This document shows positions 44,707-54,307 of a stretch of 64,000 nucleotides of DNA, piece by piece. The stretch comes from Mesonia ostreae (GTDB lineage: Bacteria; Bacteroidota; Bacteroidia; Flavobacteriales; Flavobacteriaceae): NCBI RefSeq assembly GCF_031845265.1, contig NZ_JAVRBG010000013.1, forward strand, positions 1 to 64,000, given 5' to 3'. The notes under the pieces were generated by a model, which was not told the origin of the DNA, searched no databases, and saw nothing but the letters and a program-made list of their open reading frames with translations. The stretch's first letter is position 1. Every line of letters starts with the position of its first letter. The position numbers were made by a program, and so were the translations under genes.

Positions 44707-46196
44707 TATTTAGCTGTCTTATTCTCTTGATTGGTTTGTTTTAAAAATTCTCTAAGATCTTCATTAGATGTTTTTAAATCCGCTTGACGGAGATACATCA
44801 TATGTCCGCTATGATAGGTTTTAAAATGCATTCTATCTTTTAACTGTCCGCTAGGATCAATTTGACTCATAGAATATTTAGAATGAAAGTAGGTTGTAGC
44901 GCCATCAAAGTAACCCGTTTGAAAAAGAATATGTAGATAAGGATTTTCTGCCATCGCTTTTCGCAAATGCTCTCTGGTATTATTTCCGCGGTTATCCCAA
45001 GGATGCACAGGTCCAAACATATTGTATTTTAAATCAGTTTTAAAGTTGAGGTGTTCGCGCATATAATAGTTAATTGCGGGCGTAAAAGAATGCAACCAAG
45101 AAGTAAGCTCCGGACTGTAATCTGGTCTGTTTCCAGCTAATTTTCTATCCATTCCTAAATAACGAGAATCTAGTCTACCAATGGTATTCCCTGACTTATC
45201 TCTAAGCAACTCTTTCCAGAAAACCGATGAAGGAAGGTCTAAATTATGCTGAAGAATCACTTTTTTAGAGATTCCCGTATAGGTAGCCATTTGGGTAGCA
45301 ATATTTTCCTTTTCGGAATTGGGGAGAAGAGAGCCTTTGGCTAGAGCCGGAAGTAACATATCTAACGTATATTCTTCTATTTCGGGTAAAATATGTTTTA
45401 ATTCTTTCTGCTGAAGATTGGGAGATAAAGCTTTATGATACCAAGCTGCTGCCGTGAAATAAGGTAAAAATAGAGATGAGGATAGGGCGGTGTCTGCATC
45501 AAAGCTGAGGTAATCTGCCGGAGAGACTAAAATAACGCCATTAAGATACATCCATTGTTGTTCCTGTAATGCGAGAGCAAGACCAGAAACTCGGGTTCCG
45601 CCGTAGCTTTCTCCAATGAGATATTTCGGCGAAAGCCAGAGATTATTTCTACTTACAAAATTTTCTAACCAAGCCGCTAAGTATTTAATATCTGCATTGA
45701 TCCCAAAAAATAAATCTCTGTTGGGCTCTTTGTCATCTATTTTTAAAGTTCTTGAATAGCCTGTATTTACCGGGTTGACATATAAAATATCGGCAACATC
45801 TAAAATAGAGTGGGGGTTATCTTTTAATCCATAAGGTTGCATAGGATAACCTTCGTCGCTAATATTTAAAATTTTTGGCCCGGTATAAGCGATATGCATC
45901 CAAGCCGAAGCAGATCCTGGGCCGCCATTAAAAGAAATAACTAAAGGTCTGTTGTTTTCTTCTTTCCCCTTCTTTACTTTTTTCTTGTAAAAAGTATAAT
46001 GTAAGGTGGCCATAGCTTTATTATCGCTATTCCAAACAGGTTGCATCCCTGTTGTCGCTGTGTATTCTACGCTAGAGCCACGAATGTTAGCGGTATGTTG
46101 GGTAATGATGGTAGTATCAATAGGGATGGTAATTTCTTGTGCGCTAACTGCAAAGGAAAAGACAATGAATAAAAAAGCTAAGCTTTTAAAATACAT
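44703..46196 (-). CDS. exported S10 serine carboxypeptidase
   Basis: A 497-residue secreted peptidase of family S10. The signal peptide ends FAVSAQE. The oxyanion segment is FNGGPGSASAWMH, the nucleophile Ser lies in GESYGGTR, the catalytic Asp in QTGYFDGATT and the His in YHSGHMMYL. It removes C-terminal residues from peptides in the periplasm or outside. It is monocistronic and convergent with the two-component regulator. Confidence 0.92.
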   Translation of the reverse strand: MYFKSLAFLFIVFSFAVSAQEITIPIDTTIITQHTANIRGSSVEYTATTGMQPVWNSDNKAMATLHYTFYKKKVKKGKEENNRPLVISFNGGPGSASAWMHIAYTGPKILNISDEGYPMQPYGLKDNPHSILDVADILYVNPVNTGYSRTLKIDDKEPNRDLFFGINADIKYLAAWLENFVSRNNLWLSPKYLIGESYGGTRVSGLALALQEQQWMYLNGVILVSPADYLSFDADTALSSSLFLPYFTAAAWYHKALSPNLQQKELKHILPEIEEYTLDMLLPALAKGSLLPNSEKENIATQMATYTGISKKVILQHNLDLPSSVFWKELLRDKSGNTIGRLDSRYLGMDRKLAGNRPDYSPELTSWLHSFTPAINYYMREHLNFKTDLKYNMFGPVHPWDNRGNNTREHLRKAMAENPYLHILFQTGYFDGATTYFHSKYSMSQIDPSGQLKDRMHFKTYHSGHMMYLRQADLKTSNEDLREFLKQTNQENKTAKY

Positions 46197-46333
46197 GATG
46201 CAATGGGTTTATAGTTTGAAAACTTTAAAAATAATCAATTTTGAATAGTTAAAAGGATGCAAATTGATATATTATTAACGGATGCAAAAAGTACAAGTTA
46301 TACCTTGCAGGAAAATCAAACCAAAACCGAACT

Positions 46334-46486
46334 ATGTCATTACTAACCATTATCTTAAGTATTTTACTACCACCATTAGCTGTTTTTCTAAACCACGGAT
46401 TAGGAACTAAGTTTCTAATCAGCTTACTTTTAACACTTGTGGGATGGCTACCAGGTGTGATTTATGCCTTTTATGTAAATAGTTAA
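46334..46486 (+). CDS. Pmp3/YqaE family membrane peptide
   Basis: A 50-residue protein starting at an ATG at 46334. It has two membrane helices and the family text LLPPLAVFLNHGLGTKF and GWLPGVIYAFY. This is the UPF0057 (YqaE/Pmp3) family, linked in yeast to membrane potential and salt tolerance; the bacterial role is unclear. It is divergent from the S10 peptidase gene and ends at a terminator. Confidence 0.93.
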   Translation: MSLLTIILSILLPPLAVFLNHGLGTKFLISLLLTLVGWLPGVIYAFYVNS

Positions 46487-46511
46487 TATTAAAATAGGAT
46501 TTAATCTAAAC

Positions 46512-46544
46512 AATTCCGTTTGTATTCTTACAAACGGAATTTTA
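46512..46544 (+). terminator. intrinsic terminator after the Pmp3 gene
   Basis: AATTCCGTTTGTA (46512-46524) and TACAAACGGAATT (46529-46541) form a 13-bp perfect stem with a TTCT loop and a short T run. Confidence 0.85.
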
Positions 46545-46801
46545 TCTCTCAGTCATCTGTGTCCTATAAAATAGATTTAAATATTTTTAAGTCAATTTTA
46601 GCAGGTAACAACGGGTTTTTAATTTCAGACATTTGCACGATAGTAACATTCTACAGCGGAATTAAAATGAGTAAATGAGAAAAATGTCAAATTATATAAT
46701 ATTCAAATGACTAGTAAAACTTCAAAACAAAATCTGTAGCTTGGCTTAATTATAATTATATACTGTACTAAACCATCAAATACGATTTTAAAAACAAAAA
46801 T

Positions 46802-47275
46802 ATGAAGATAAAAATTTTATCAATTGTAATTATTTTGATGCTTTCAGGTTGTAGGGATGATAAAAAAGCTGAAAATCAGATTGATGATAAAACCCAAAGG
46901 GTTGAAATTAGCACTAAAAAAAATACAAAAGAAACTTTTAAAAAGATAGATAAGAATATTGTAAAAAAGTTGAATGATACTATTTCTTCAAAAAATCTTA
47001 AAACGGAAGAAGAAATTATGAATGCTTATAAGCCAAAGGACTCGTATACAGAAGGAAATTACACTTATACTATTTCAAAGAATGATCTTGGTAATGATTC
47101 TCAAGAAATAATATTAGTTGAAGACGATTTATTAGATGATTCCTTATTGGCTAAGAAAACTATAATGATTGTAAAAAAAGAAAATTCAATTTTAAAAGTG
47201 GTTTCAATAAAAGAGAATTACAAGTGTCGCCAAAACAGAGGTCATCAAGAATGGAGTGCCGAATTATGTAATTAA
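46802..47275 (+). CDS. hypothetical lysine-rich lipoprotein
   Basis: A 157-residue lipoprotein (lipobox LSGC, Cys17). A Lys/Asp-rich linker follows, then a small domain with NYTYTISKNDLGNDSQEIILVED and a C-terminal cysteine pair (YKCRQNRGHQEW and ELCN) that could form a disulphide. Not recognised. About 250 bp without a gene precede it and about 200 bp follow. Confidence 0.7.
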   Translation: MKIKILSIVIILMLSGCRDDKKAENQIDDKTQRVEISTKKNTKETFKKIDKNIVKKLNDTISSKNLKTEEEIMNAYKPKDSYTEGNYTYTISKNDLGNDSQEIILVEDDLLDDSLLAKKTIMIVKKENSILKVVSIKENYKCRQNRGHQEWSAELCN

Positions 47276-47483
47276 AACTACATCTTGCAGCATATATTAA
47301 ATCGATAAACAGAAGTTTGCGGTAAATCTAACGTCTAATATATTACATTATAGGCTTGGATGAAACGTTTGCACAGATCTTTTTGAAAGAATCTTGACGT
47401 AAAATATTCATTTGTTTTTTTGATTGTAACCTTCTTTAAGTTGACCAAAGCAGGATATTTTTGCTAGTCTAAATGACTATTTT

Positions 47484-48035
47484 TCAATCCTCTTTATCTT
47501 TTACTTGTTTGATATTCTTCCGAATCTTGTAGATGTTCTTTTTTTGTTCTTCATTATCACTGTTCATATGATCTATATAGCTATAAATTTGATTGACAGT
47601 AATTTTATTCTTCCTAATTTTATCTCTTAAATCTGCTTTTTCAAACATATCAAAAGCGACTCTTTTTAAGAGAGGCTTTAATTTTTCTGAAAGAACATCC
47701 ATATGTTTTTTTAGTACATAACCTGAAGTTCCCGCAAGAATGGTATTTTCTGCCAATTCTTCATCCTCTATAGACCCAGTGATAAAAATAAAAGGAATGC
47801 TTTCATCTATTTCTTTTATGATTTGAAGAATCTCCAAACCTGTGCATGTAGGTAATACATAATCAGAAAGTACTACATCTGGAATGTAATCTTGCAACGC
47901 TTGTGAAGTGTCTGCTAAATTATCGACTACTTTTAGCTCAAAATTTTCTACAATTTTTTTAAGATGAAGCCTAATCAATTCCGCTTCCTCTACAACGCCT
48001 TCCACCAATAAGATTCTAAGTTTCGTAGTAATCAT
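47484..48035 (-). CDS. receiver-only response regulator with altered acidic site
   Basis: A 183-residue receiver protein with no DNA-binding domain. The phospho-accepting aspartate lies in VVLSDYVLP, with FITGS and the lysine in GYVLKKH present. The acidic pocket that normally reads VEDD or VDDD is LLVEGVVEEAE, so one of the two metal-binding acidic residues may be lost. A basic helical tail of about 40 residues follows. It lies 124 bp after the CheB-CheR-kinase gene on the same strand and is its natural partner. It has its own promoter-like box. Confidence 0.85.
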   Translation of the reverse strand: MITTKLRILLVEGVVEEAELIRLHLKKIVENFELKVVDNLADTSQALQDYIPDVVLSDYVLPTCTGLEILQIIKEIDESIPFIFITGSIEDEELAENTILAGTSGYVLKKHMDVLSEKLKPLLKRVAFDMFEKADLRDKIRKNKITVNQIYSYIDHMNSDNEEQKKNIYKIRKNIKQVKDKED

Positions 48036-48087
48036 AAATTAAATCGTGTTAAACATATCATCCTTTAAAAAACACTAGTATTTTAAA

Positions 48088-48095
48088 CAAAGGTA
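48088..48095 (-). promoter_or_regulatory. -7 promoter box for the receiver gene
   Basis: The minus strand reads TACCTTTG, an exact TAnnTTTG match, about 52 bp before the receiver start. It implies transcription independent of the kinase gene. Confidence 0.45.
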
Positions 48096-48159
48096 GCAAA
48101 GAAAGTCTTTTCTTACGCTATAATTTTTTTTGTGCACTTATTGCCAGAGGAAAAGTATC

Positions 48160-51100
48160 TTACTTCGACTTTAATTTAAAGTAAAATGTACTTCCTACAC
48201 CTACTTGAGATTCTACCCAAAGACTTCCTTTATGTAAAGCAACAATCTTTTCTACGTGTGCTAAACCTACTCCAGTTCCTTCATATTTCTCTTTTGTAGG
48301 AACTCGGTTAAAAATAGTAAAAATGTTTTTTTGATCTTCTTTTGAAATTCCTATTCCATTATCCATAATAGAAAAGATGTAATAATTGTCTTGCTTAAAA
48401 GCTGAAATTCTAATTTCTGGTTCTTTGTCTTTTGCTTTGTATTTAAGAGAGTTGCTTATTAAATTCTGAAATAATAACCGCAGTTCTACTTCGTAGCCTT
48501 TGATTTTTGGAAGGTTTCCAGCATAAATTTTAGCTTTGGTATCTTTAATTCTTTTGCCCAAATCGTATTTAACAATTTCTACAATTTCTTGGGTGTCTAC
48601 CAGTTGTTTTTTAGTGCCTCTTCCAATTCTAGAATGTTCTAGTAAGGCTTTAATTTGTTGCGAAAGTCTATCTGATGCTTGATCAATATAAGAGATGTAT
48701 TCTCTACCTTTTTCATCTAATCTATCTCCGTAAATTTTACCTAAAATATCACTCCCAAATTTGATGGTAGCCAATGGTTCTTGTAAATCATGAGAACAGA
48801 TAGAGACAAATTGTTCTAAATCTTTATTAGCACGCTCTAAATCTGCTTTTTGTTTGCTTAAACTCAGTTGAGCCTCCTTTAATTCAGAAACATCTACACA
48901 GGTAAAACGATTGCTAATACCGTTTCCATGTTCATCCAGCTCCACGGTAGAACTCATCATAATAGGTATAATATGCCCATCTTTGGTGAGCATTTCTAAC
49001 TCTACATTCTTTAATTCTCCTTTTTCCTGAAAAACTTTACCAAGTTTTAATGCTTTTAATTGCGCCTCGTCTTCATAAAGATCGAACATATTAGAGCCTA
49101 TAATCTCTTCTTTCGATTCATAGCCTAATCTTTCTATAGCTTCTAGATTACATTGAACAATTTTTGAAGTTTTGGGATCTACACTAAAATGCATTACGGG
49201 ATCTTCTTCGTAAAAAGATTTAAATCTTTTTTCGCTCGCCACCAACTTATCTTTAGCGTCTTGTAGCGATTCAATGTCTACAAACGTAATTACAATACCT
49301 TCTGCTATGTCGTGAGAGTTGATAAATGCAGAAATTCGTTGCAAGTAGTTTTTACCTTCTCTAGAGACAATATTTCTCTGCAAGGTTTTCCCAGTCTTAA
49401 GTACTTTTTTACATCGGTTAATTAGGGTATTTCTTCTATGAACCCCAAAACTATTGGTGAAATTATCAATGGGTCTTCCTACATCAGAAGCGATAAGACT
49501 AAAATGCTTCTGAATTGCTGGCGTAAATTTCCGTATTCTTAGACCTTTATCAAGAAATATCGTACCTATTTCGGTGCTCTCTAAAAGATTATTCATATCC
49601 GCGTTCAGCTCGGCTAAATCTTCCATTTTTTGAACATTCTCTGCGTTAACGGTATTTATCTCTTCGTTAACACTTTGTAGCTCTTCGTTGGTACTTTGCA
49701 ACTCTTCGTTAGAAGCTAAAAGTTCTTCATTCGCCGCTTGTAACTCTTCATTACTTGTTTCAATCTCTTCAAGCGAAGTTTTTAATTCTTCTTTTGTTTT
49801 GCTTAACTCTTGTTCTAATTCTTGAATGTAATCCTTATGTCTACTAGTGGTAGTAAGAGTAAACGCTTTATCAAATTTAGAATAATCTACCTTTCTCTCT
49901 ATGAGCGTGACAGTAAAGTGAAGCTCTGTATCGATATCGTTTTCACGGAAGGGTTTTACAAAAATGTTCAGCGCTTTTTTCTCTTCATTTTCCCTGTAAA
50001 AAGCATTCTTATAAACAACCTCTTGATTGGTTTTTGCAGCTTTGCGTACACTAGATAAAATGATAGGTTTTAACTCCTCCCCAAGCATATCTAACAAATT
50101 GATTGAAAAACCTTGCGTTGGCAGGTTAGCATATTTTCTAAACTCGCCAATGGCTTTTAATATATTGTAATCTGCATCTATGAAAACACTTGCGCTCCCA
50201 AAATGATCTAACACAGTTTGGTTGAAGTTCTCTAAAAACCTTCTTCTTCTGGTATTCATTTTAGTTGGTCTTTCTTGAATTCGTTGTCGTTTTAAAGGAT
50301 GTAATTGATTGGTTGAAGTTTTTAGAGTCTCTGTTTTTAATCTTCGTACAGGAGATATATTTCTAAATATTTTCCACTTTCTATTAATTGCATCAAAATT
50401 TTCTCGATGAGTTTGAATACTTTCGCTGGTTCCTAATACTAAAACTCCATCTTCTTCAAGTGCGTAATGAAGAACATTTAAAGCTTTTTTCTGAATACTT
50501 GGCTGAAAATAAATCAGTAAGTTTCTGCATAAAACCATGTTCATATTACTAAAAGGCGGATTCTTAATAATATTGTGTTTAGAGAAAACTACCATTTTTC
50601 GAAGCTTCTCTATCACTTGATACCCACCAGAAATACTGGAAAAATACTTTTGAAGTAAGAACGGTTCTATATCGCCAACAATACTTTCACTGTAAATAGC
50701 ATTACTTCCTATATTAAGATGATCTTCTGCAATATCTGTAGCGAATATTTTAACCTCGATATTCTTCTCTTGGCTTTCTAATTCTTCTTGTATAAGTATA
50801 GCTAGGGTATAAGCCTCTTCTCCTGTGCTACAAGCTACATCCCAAATCTTTAAGGTTTCTCCTTCTGCAATTTTTGCAACTAAATCTGGTATAACTTGCG
50901 TTTTTAATACTTCCCACACCTCTGTATCTCTAAAGAATTTGGTCACCCCAATCAAAAACTCTCTTGCCAGAGCGTTAATTTCTTTCTCATCAGATTGTAA
51001 GAGAGTGAAATAGTCATCAAAAGACTTGCATTTACACACATGAATTCTACGAAGTAATCTTCTAGACAGCGTAGAATATTTGTATTCCGTAAAGTCTAAA

Positions 51101-51786
51101 CCCACCTTTTGATCTACTAATTGTAAAATACTAGACATGATGGCTTTATTGTAACTTACCGCTGTGTCTTTACTTAAGAATAGAGATTGAGAAGCTTTAA
51201 TAAAACTTTTAATCTCGTCCCCCATATCTTCCACAGGTAAAATATAATCTACTAAACCGGTTCTAATAGCACTTTTTGGCATTCCATCAAACTTGGCTTG
51301 CGTAGGTTCTTGTACTATTACCACTCCATTATTTTCTTTTATGGCCTTTATACCATTTGTACCATCACTACCAGTGCCACTTAAGATGACGGCAATAGCC
51401 TTCTCTTTTTTATAAGGAGCTAAGGATTCTAGAAAAATGTCTATAAGTAAATTTAATTTTTGATTTTTAGGCTTTTCTAAAAGACGTAATCTACCCTCTT
51501 CTAAAATTAAATTGTTTGTGGGTGGAATTAAATAAATATGACCAGGTAGGATTTCGCAATTATCTTCAATTTTCTTGATTTTTAGCGAAGTAGATTTCGC
51601 AAGAAGCTCTGCCATCATACTTTTGTAATCTGGCGATAAATGCTGAATAACAATATAGCTATTGCGACTGTTTTTAGGCAAATTATTAAAAAACAATTTT
51701 AAAGCCTCTAAACCGCCCGCACTTGCGCCAATAGCAATAATGTATGGATCTATAGACACTCTTTTTGTAACACTATTTTGGGCCAT
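48160..51786 (-). CDS. CheB-CheR-PAS-histidine kinase fusion
   Basis: A 1208-residue cytoplasmic signalling protein. CheB methylesterase: GASAGG (Ser), IQHLS (His) and SGTGSDG (Asp), residues about 15-195. CheR methyltransferase: FTEYKYSTLSRRLLRR and WDVACSTGEEAY (about 215-465). A long Glu/Asn heptad coiled coil follows (repeats of NEELQ, about 650-735), then PAS domains (about 745-985). The kinase core has phospho-accepting His in SICSHDLQEP and HATPase motifs DNGIGI and GTGVGLAHV. This combination is common in Bacteroidetes and not chemotaxis-specific. No receptor gene is nearby. Confidence 0.93.
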   Translation of the reverse strand: MAQNSVTKRVSIDPYIIAIGASAGGLEALKLFFNNLPKNSRNSYIVIQHLSPDYKSMMAELLAKSTSLKIKKIEDNCEILPGHIYLIPPTNNLILEEGRLRLLEKPKNQKLNLLIDIFLESLAPYKKEKAIAVILSGTGSDGTNGIKAIKENNGVVIVQEPTQAKFDGMPKSAIRTGLVDYILPVEDMGDEIKSFIKASQSLFLSKDTAVSYNKAIMSSILQLVDQKVGLDFTEYKYSTLSRRLLRRIHVCKCKSFDDYFTLLQSDEKEINALAREFLIGVTKFFRDTEVWEVLKTQVIPDLVAKIAEGETLKIWDVACSTGEEAYTLAILIQEELESQEKNIEVKIFATDIAEDHLNIGSNAIYSESIVGDIEPFLLQKYFSSISGGYQVIEKLRKMVVFSKHNIIKNPPFSNMNMVLCRNLLIYFQPSIQKKALNVLHYALEEDGVLVLGTSESIQTHRENFDAINRKWKIFRNISPVRRLKTETLKTSTNQLHPLKRQRIQERPTKMNTRRRRFLENFNQTVLDHFGSASVFIDADYNILKAIGEFRKYANLPTQGFSINLLDMLGEELKPIILSSVRKAAKTNQEVVYKNAFYRENEEKKALNIFVKPFRENDIDTELHFTVTLIERKVDYSKFDKAFTLTTTSRHKDYIQELEQELSKTKEELKTSLEEIETSNEELQAANEELLASNEELQSTNEELQSVNEEINTVNAENVQKMEDLAELNADMNNLLESTEIGTIFLDKGLRIRKFTPAIQKHFSLIASDVGRPIDNFTNSFGVHRRNTLINRCKKVLKTGKTLQRNIVSREGKNYLQRISAFINSHDIAEGIVITFVDIESLQDAKDKLVASEKRFKSFYEEDPVMHFSVDPKTSKIVQCNLEAIERLGYESKEEIIGSNMFDLYEDEAQLKALKLGKVFQEKGELKNVELEMLTKDGHIIPIMMSSTVELDEHGNGISNRFTCVDVSELKEAQLSLSKQKADLERANKDLEQFVSICSHDLQEPLATIKFGSDILGKIYGDRLDEKGREYISYIDQASDRLSQQIKALLEHSRIGRGTKKQLVDTQEIVEIVKYDLGKRIKDTKAKIYAGNLPKIKGYEVELRLLFQNLISNSLKYKAKDKEPEIRISAFKQDNYYIFSIMDNGIGISKEDQKNIFTIFNRVPTKEKYEGTGVGLAHVEKIVALHKGSLWVESQVGVGSTFYFKLKSK

Positions 51787-51915
51787 TTTAAAAGCAAGAT
51801 TGAGAGAAAAGTAGTAAAAATACTGAATTTTATAATATAATAATAATAGAAAAACGTATTAAACTAACACATAAGCTTTGCTATCTTTAAGTCATCTATT
51901 TTTTGTAAACAATTT

Positions 51916-52191
51916 CTATTCGGGAATATAGGTTTCCACCAATTTAATATACTCTTTTTTAGCTTGGTCTGGAGTTAAATTTTTTACTTGAAAAATAGCG
52001 TTCATTTTAAAAGCCGAAATAAGTTGCTCATCATCTGAATTGGCAACATTATATAAGGTAGAGTCATTGGTGGCTCTTTTATAAAAAGCGTAAAAATGAA
52101 GCATTAAATCGGGGGGGAACCTCAATTTAGTATGGGTAGCTTTTTCATATGCTTCTTGAAACTCTTTCTCTAGGAGTGCTTTCTTATCCAT
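51916..52191 (-). CDS. acyl-CoA-binding protein
   Basis: A 91-residue four-helix ACBP, cytoplasmic, that carries long-chain acyl-CoA esters. The family text is seen as EFQEAYEKAT, LHFYAFYKRAT and AFKMNAIFQVKNLTPDQAKKEYIKLV. It is the last gene of the LUD-cdsA-psd run, 3 bp after psd, which ties it to phospholipid synthesis. Confidence 0.93.
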   Translation of the reverse strand: MDKKALLEKEFQEAYEKATHTKLRFPPDLMLHFYAFYKRATNDSTLYNVANSDDEQLISAFKMNAIFQVKNLTPDQAKKEYIKLVETYIPE

Positions 52192-52194
52192 ACT

Positions 52195-52845
52195 TTATTT
52201 TTTCGCGATAATGCTTACTCCTCCTTTTACTTTTTGATTTAATTTTACGTTGAGCTTTGTGTTTAGAGGAAGATACAAATCTACACGAGAACCAAACTTG
52301 ATGAATCCACTATCCTCTCCTTGAATTGCTTTATCATTTACTTTGGCATAATTTACAATACGTTTTGCCAAAGCTCCTGCTACTTGTCTATATAAAACTT
52401 CTCCAAACATTTTGTTTTTTACTACGACAGTAGTTCGCTCATTTTCCTCGCTAGATTTAGGATGCCAGGCAACTAGATATTTGCCTTCGTGATATTTGCT
52501 ATAGGTAACCAAACCGTTTACCGGATATCTGGTTACGTGCACATTAATAGGAGACATAAATACTGAAACTTGTAATCTTTTTTCATTAAAGTATTCTTTT
52601 TCAAAAACTTCTTCAATTACAACCACCTTTCCATCTACGGGAGAGACAATACTAGAATCACTCACTAGCGTTTTTCTCTTCGGATTTCTAAAAAACTGCA
52701 CGATGAGCAAGAAGGAAATAGCTGAAACTATTAAAATCGCGCTTTGTAGCCATAGAGGAGTAATAAAGTTATAGCTTAAAGTATTGATAACGATAAAAGC
52801 TAACAATGAAAATCCTAATATTTTATAACCTTCTTTATGAAACAT
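52195..52845 (-). CDS. psd: phosphatidylserine decarboxylase
   Basis: Membrane enzyme that converts phosphatidylserine to phosphatidylethanolamine using a pyruvoyl group. A 216-residue short-form (type II) enzyme: two N-terminal membrane helices, SPVDGKV, the catalytic HVTRYP region, and the self-cleavage site within FIKFGSRVD (cleavage between Gly and Ser). It lies 3 bp after cdsA. Confidence 0.95.
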   Translation of the reverse strand: MFHKEGYKILGFSLLAFIVINTLSYNFITPLWLQSAILIVSAISFLLIVQFFRNPKRKTLVSDSSIVSPVDGKVVVIEEVFEKEYFNEKRLQVSVFMSPINVHVTRYPVNGLVTYSKYHEGKYLVAWHPKSSEENERTTVVVKNKMFGEVLYRQVAGALAKRIVNYAKVNDKAIQGEDSGFIKFGSRVDLYLPLNTKLNVKLNQKVKGGVSIIAKK

Positions 52846-52848
52846 AAT

Positions 52849-53643
52849 TTATATAAAAAGTAAATAAGTATAAACAAAAGTACTCGCAAACAACACGCTA
52901 TCCAAACGATCCAACAAACCACCATGTCCTGGCATAATTGAGCCGCTATCCTTAACCTTTGCCTGTCTTTTAAGTCTTGATTGTATTAAGTCACCGTAAG
53001 TTCCAAAGATGCTTACCAAAATGCTAAGAACAATCCATTCTCCGTAGGTAAAAATAGGAATATAAAGTGAAATTACATAACCCGCTACAATACTAAAAAA
53101 TAAACCTCCCAAAAAGCCCTCTATAGTTTTATTGGGAGATACCCTTTCAAAAAGCTTATTTCTACCAAAATTTTTTCCTACTAAATAAGCAAACGTATCA
53201 TTAACCCAAATAAGAACAAAGATAGCAATGAGTAAGTTTGGTTGGTATGTACCATCTTTATCAAACGGAATCAAACTTATAAATATAAATGAAGCAATGA
53301 GATAAAAAATAACTACAATATATTTCTTTTCTTGAAAAAGAGGAATTTTTCTGACAATAATAAGATCTCTTAGCAACAAGATTTTTACTAGCAAGGTAAG
53401 TACTAAAAGAATATTTAATACGTAAATATTAAACTGAAATATGCTGAAAAAGGCAAAAAAGATAATTAGTAACGCGTAAGAAAGATAACTATTTAATTTA
53501 AGAAGTTTTTGAAGTTCATGAACGCAAATAAGTCCAAAGATTAGAAACAAACCCCAAAAGGTAAATTTAGAGACGAGAACGGCCGCGATTAATATAACAA
53601 TATATAGGGCTCCAGATAAAGTCCTCGTTAAGGTTTCTTTCAT
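52849..53643 (-). CDS. cdsA: phosphatidate cytidylyltransferase
   Basis: Inner membrane enzyme that makes CDP-diacylglycerol from phosphatidate and CTP, the branch point of phospholipid synthesis. A 264-residue protein with about eight helices and the signature SRLKRQAKVKDSG, PGHGGLLDRLDS near the end. It starts 1 bp after the LUD gene and is followed 3 bp later by psd. Confidence 0.95.
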   Translation of the reverse strand: MKETLTRTLSGALYIVILIAAVLVSKFTFWGLFLIFGLICVHELQKLLKLNSYLSYALLIIFFAFFSIFQFNIYVLNILLVLTLLVKILLLRDLIIVRKIPLFQEKKYIVVIFYLIASFIFISLIPFDKDGTYQPNLLIAIFVLIWVNDTFAYLVGKNFGRNKLFERVSPNKTIEGFLGGLFFSIVAGYVISLYIPIFTYGEWIVLSILVSIFGTYGDLIQSRLKRQAKVKDSGSIMPGHGGLLDRLDSVLFASTFVYTYLLFI

Positions 53644-53644
53644 A

Positions 53645-54259
53645 CTATAGGTCTTCTAATAGCAACAAATATAAGTTTTTAGAAGGACTACCGTAGCTCA
53701 TAAAATCACTTTCTTTTTTATCTTGAAAAGTTTTAATGGTAGTGATATTAGAAGGAATTTTATTCCGGTTTTTATTTTTAATACCCCTTAAACCTTCTCC
53801 AATTGTGTCTATAAGCTGGCTAGTAGATGCTAAGATGATAAAATCTTGCGGTAATTCATCTAATTTTTTTTCTCCTATTTGGTTAGATGAAATTAATAAC
53901 GCACCTGTATTGGCAATTAGATATTCACATGTGGAAAGAAAAAAAGAAGAATCTGAGTTTTTGTTAAACTCCAATTTAAAATCTTTAAAAGTTGCTTTTA
54001 AGTTTTCATCAAAACAACAAACCGAAGAACCTTCTACACCCCAATTATTTTCTTTAAGAATGGAATGAAATGTGTCTAACATTTCATCTCTTTCACTACA
54101 ATATAAGAATTTGCCGCCATTCTTTTTAAAATTGACCATAAAATTCTCGTCCGTAGGCAACTTTTCCTCGGGCATGAATTTGCTCTGATCTTTTTTATTA
54201 GAATCCGCTTTTTTTTCTGATTTAAACCTGAATCCTAATATTTTACTAAATATACTCAT
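53645..54259 (-). CDS. LUD-domain protein (LutC/YkgG-like)
   Basis: A 204-residue cytoplasmic protein of the LUD (DUF162) family. The segments EYLIANTGALLISSN and FIILASTSQLIDTIGEGLRG match it. In lactate operons such proteins act with LutA/LutB, which are absent here, so its role beside cdsA is unclear. It is first in the run LUD-cdsA-psd-ACBP and starts about 34 bp after a promoter box behind the ftsH terminator. Confidence 0.85.
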   Translation of the reverse strand: MSIFSKILGFRFKSEKKADSNKKDQSKFMPEEKLPTDENFMVNFKKNGGKFLYCSERDEMLDTFHSILKENNWGVEGSSVCCFDENLKATFKDFKLEFNKNSDSSFFLSTCEYLIANTGALLISSNQIGEKKLDELPQDFIILASTSQLIDTIGEGLRGIKNKNRNKIPSNITTIKTFQDKKESDFMSYGSPSKNLYLLLLEDL

Positions 54260-54299
54260 ATTCAGTGATGGGGTAAATAAAATTAATGTTGCATTAAAT

Positions 54300-54307
54300 C
54301 AAATATA
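54300..54307 (-). promoter_or_regulatory. -7 promoter box for the LUD-cdsA-psd-ACBP operon
   Basis: The minus strand reads TATATTTG directly after the ftsH terminator, an exact TAnnTTTG match about 40 bp before the LUD start. It suggests the four-gene operon starts here. Confidence 0.5.

Noticed and set aside
48160..51786. CheB, CheR and histidine kinase in one gene as a novel fusion or assembly error
   Set aside because: This domain order is a known and common architecture in Bacteroidetes, and the frame is continuous with proper linkers.
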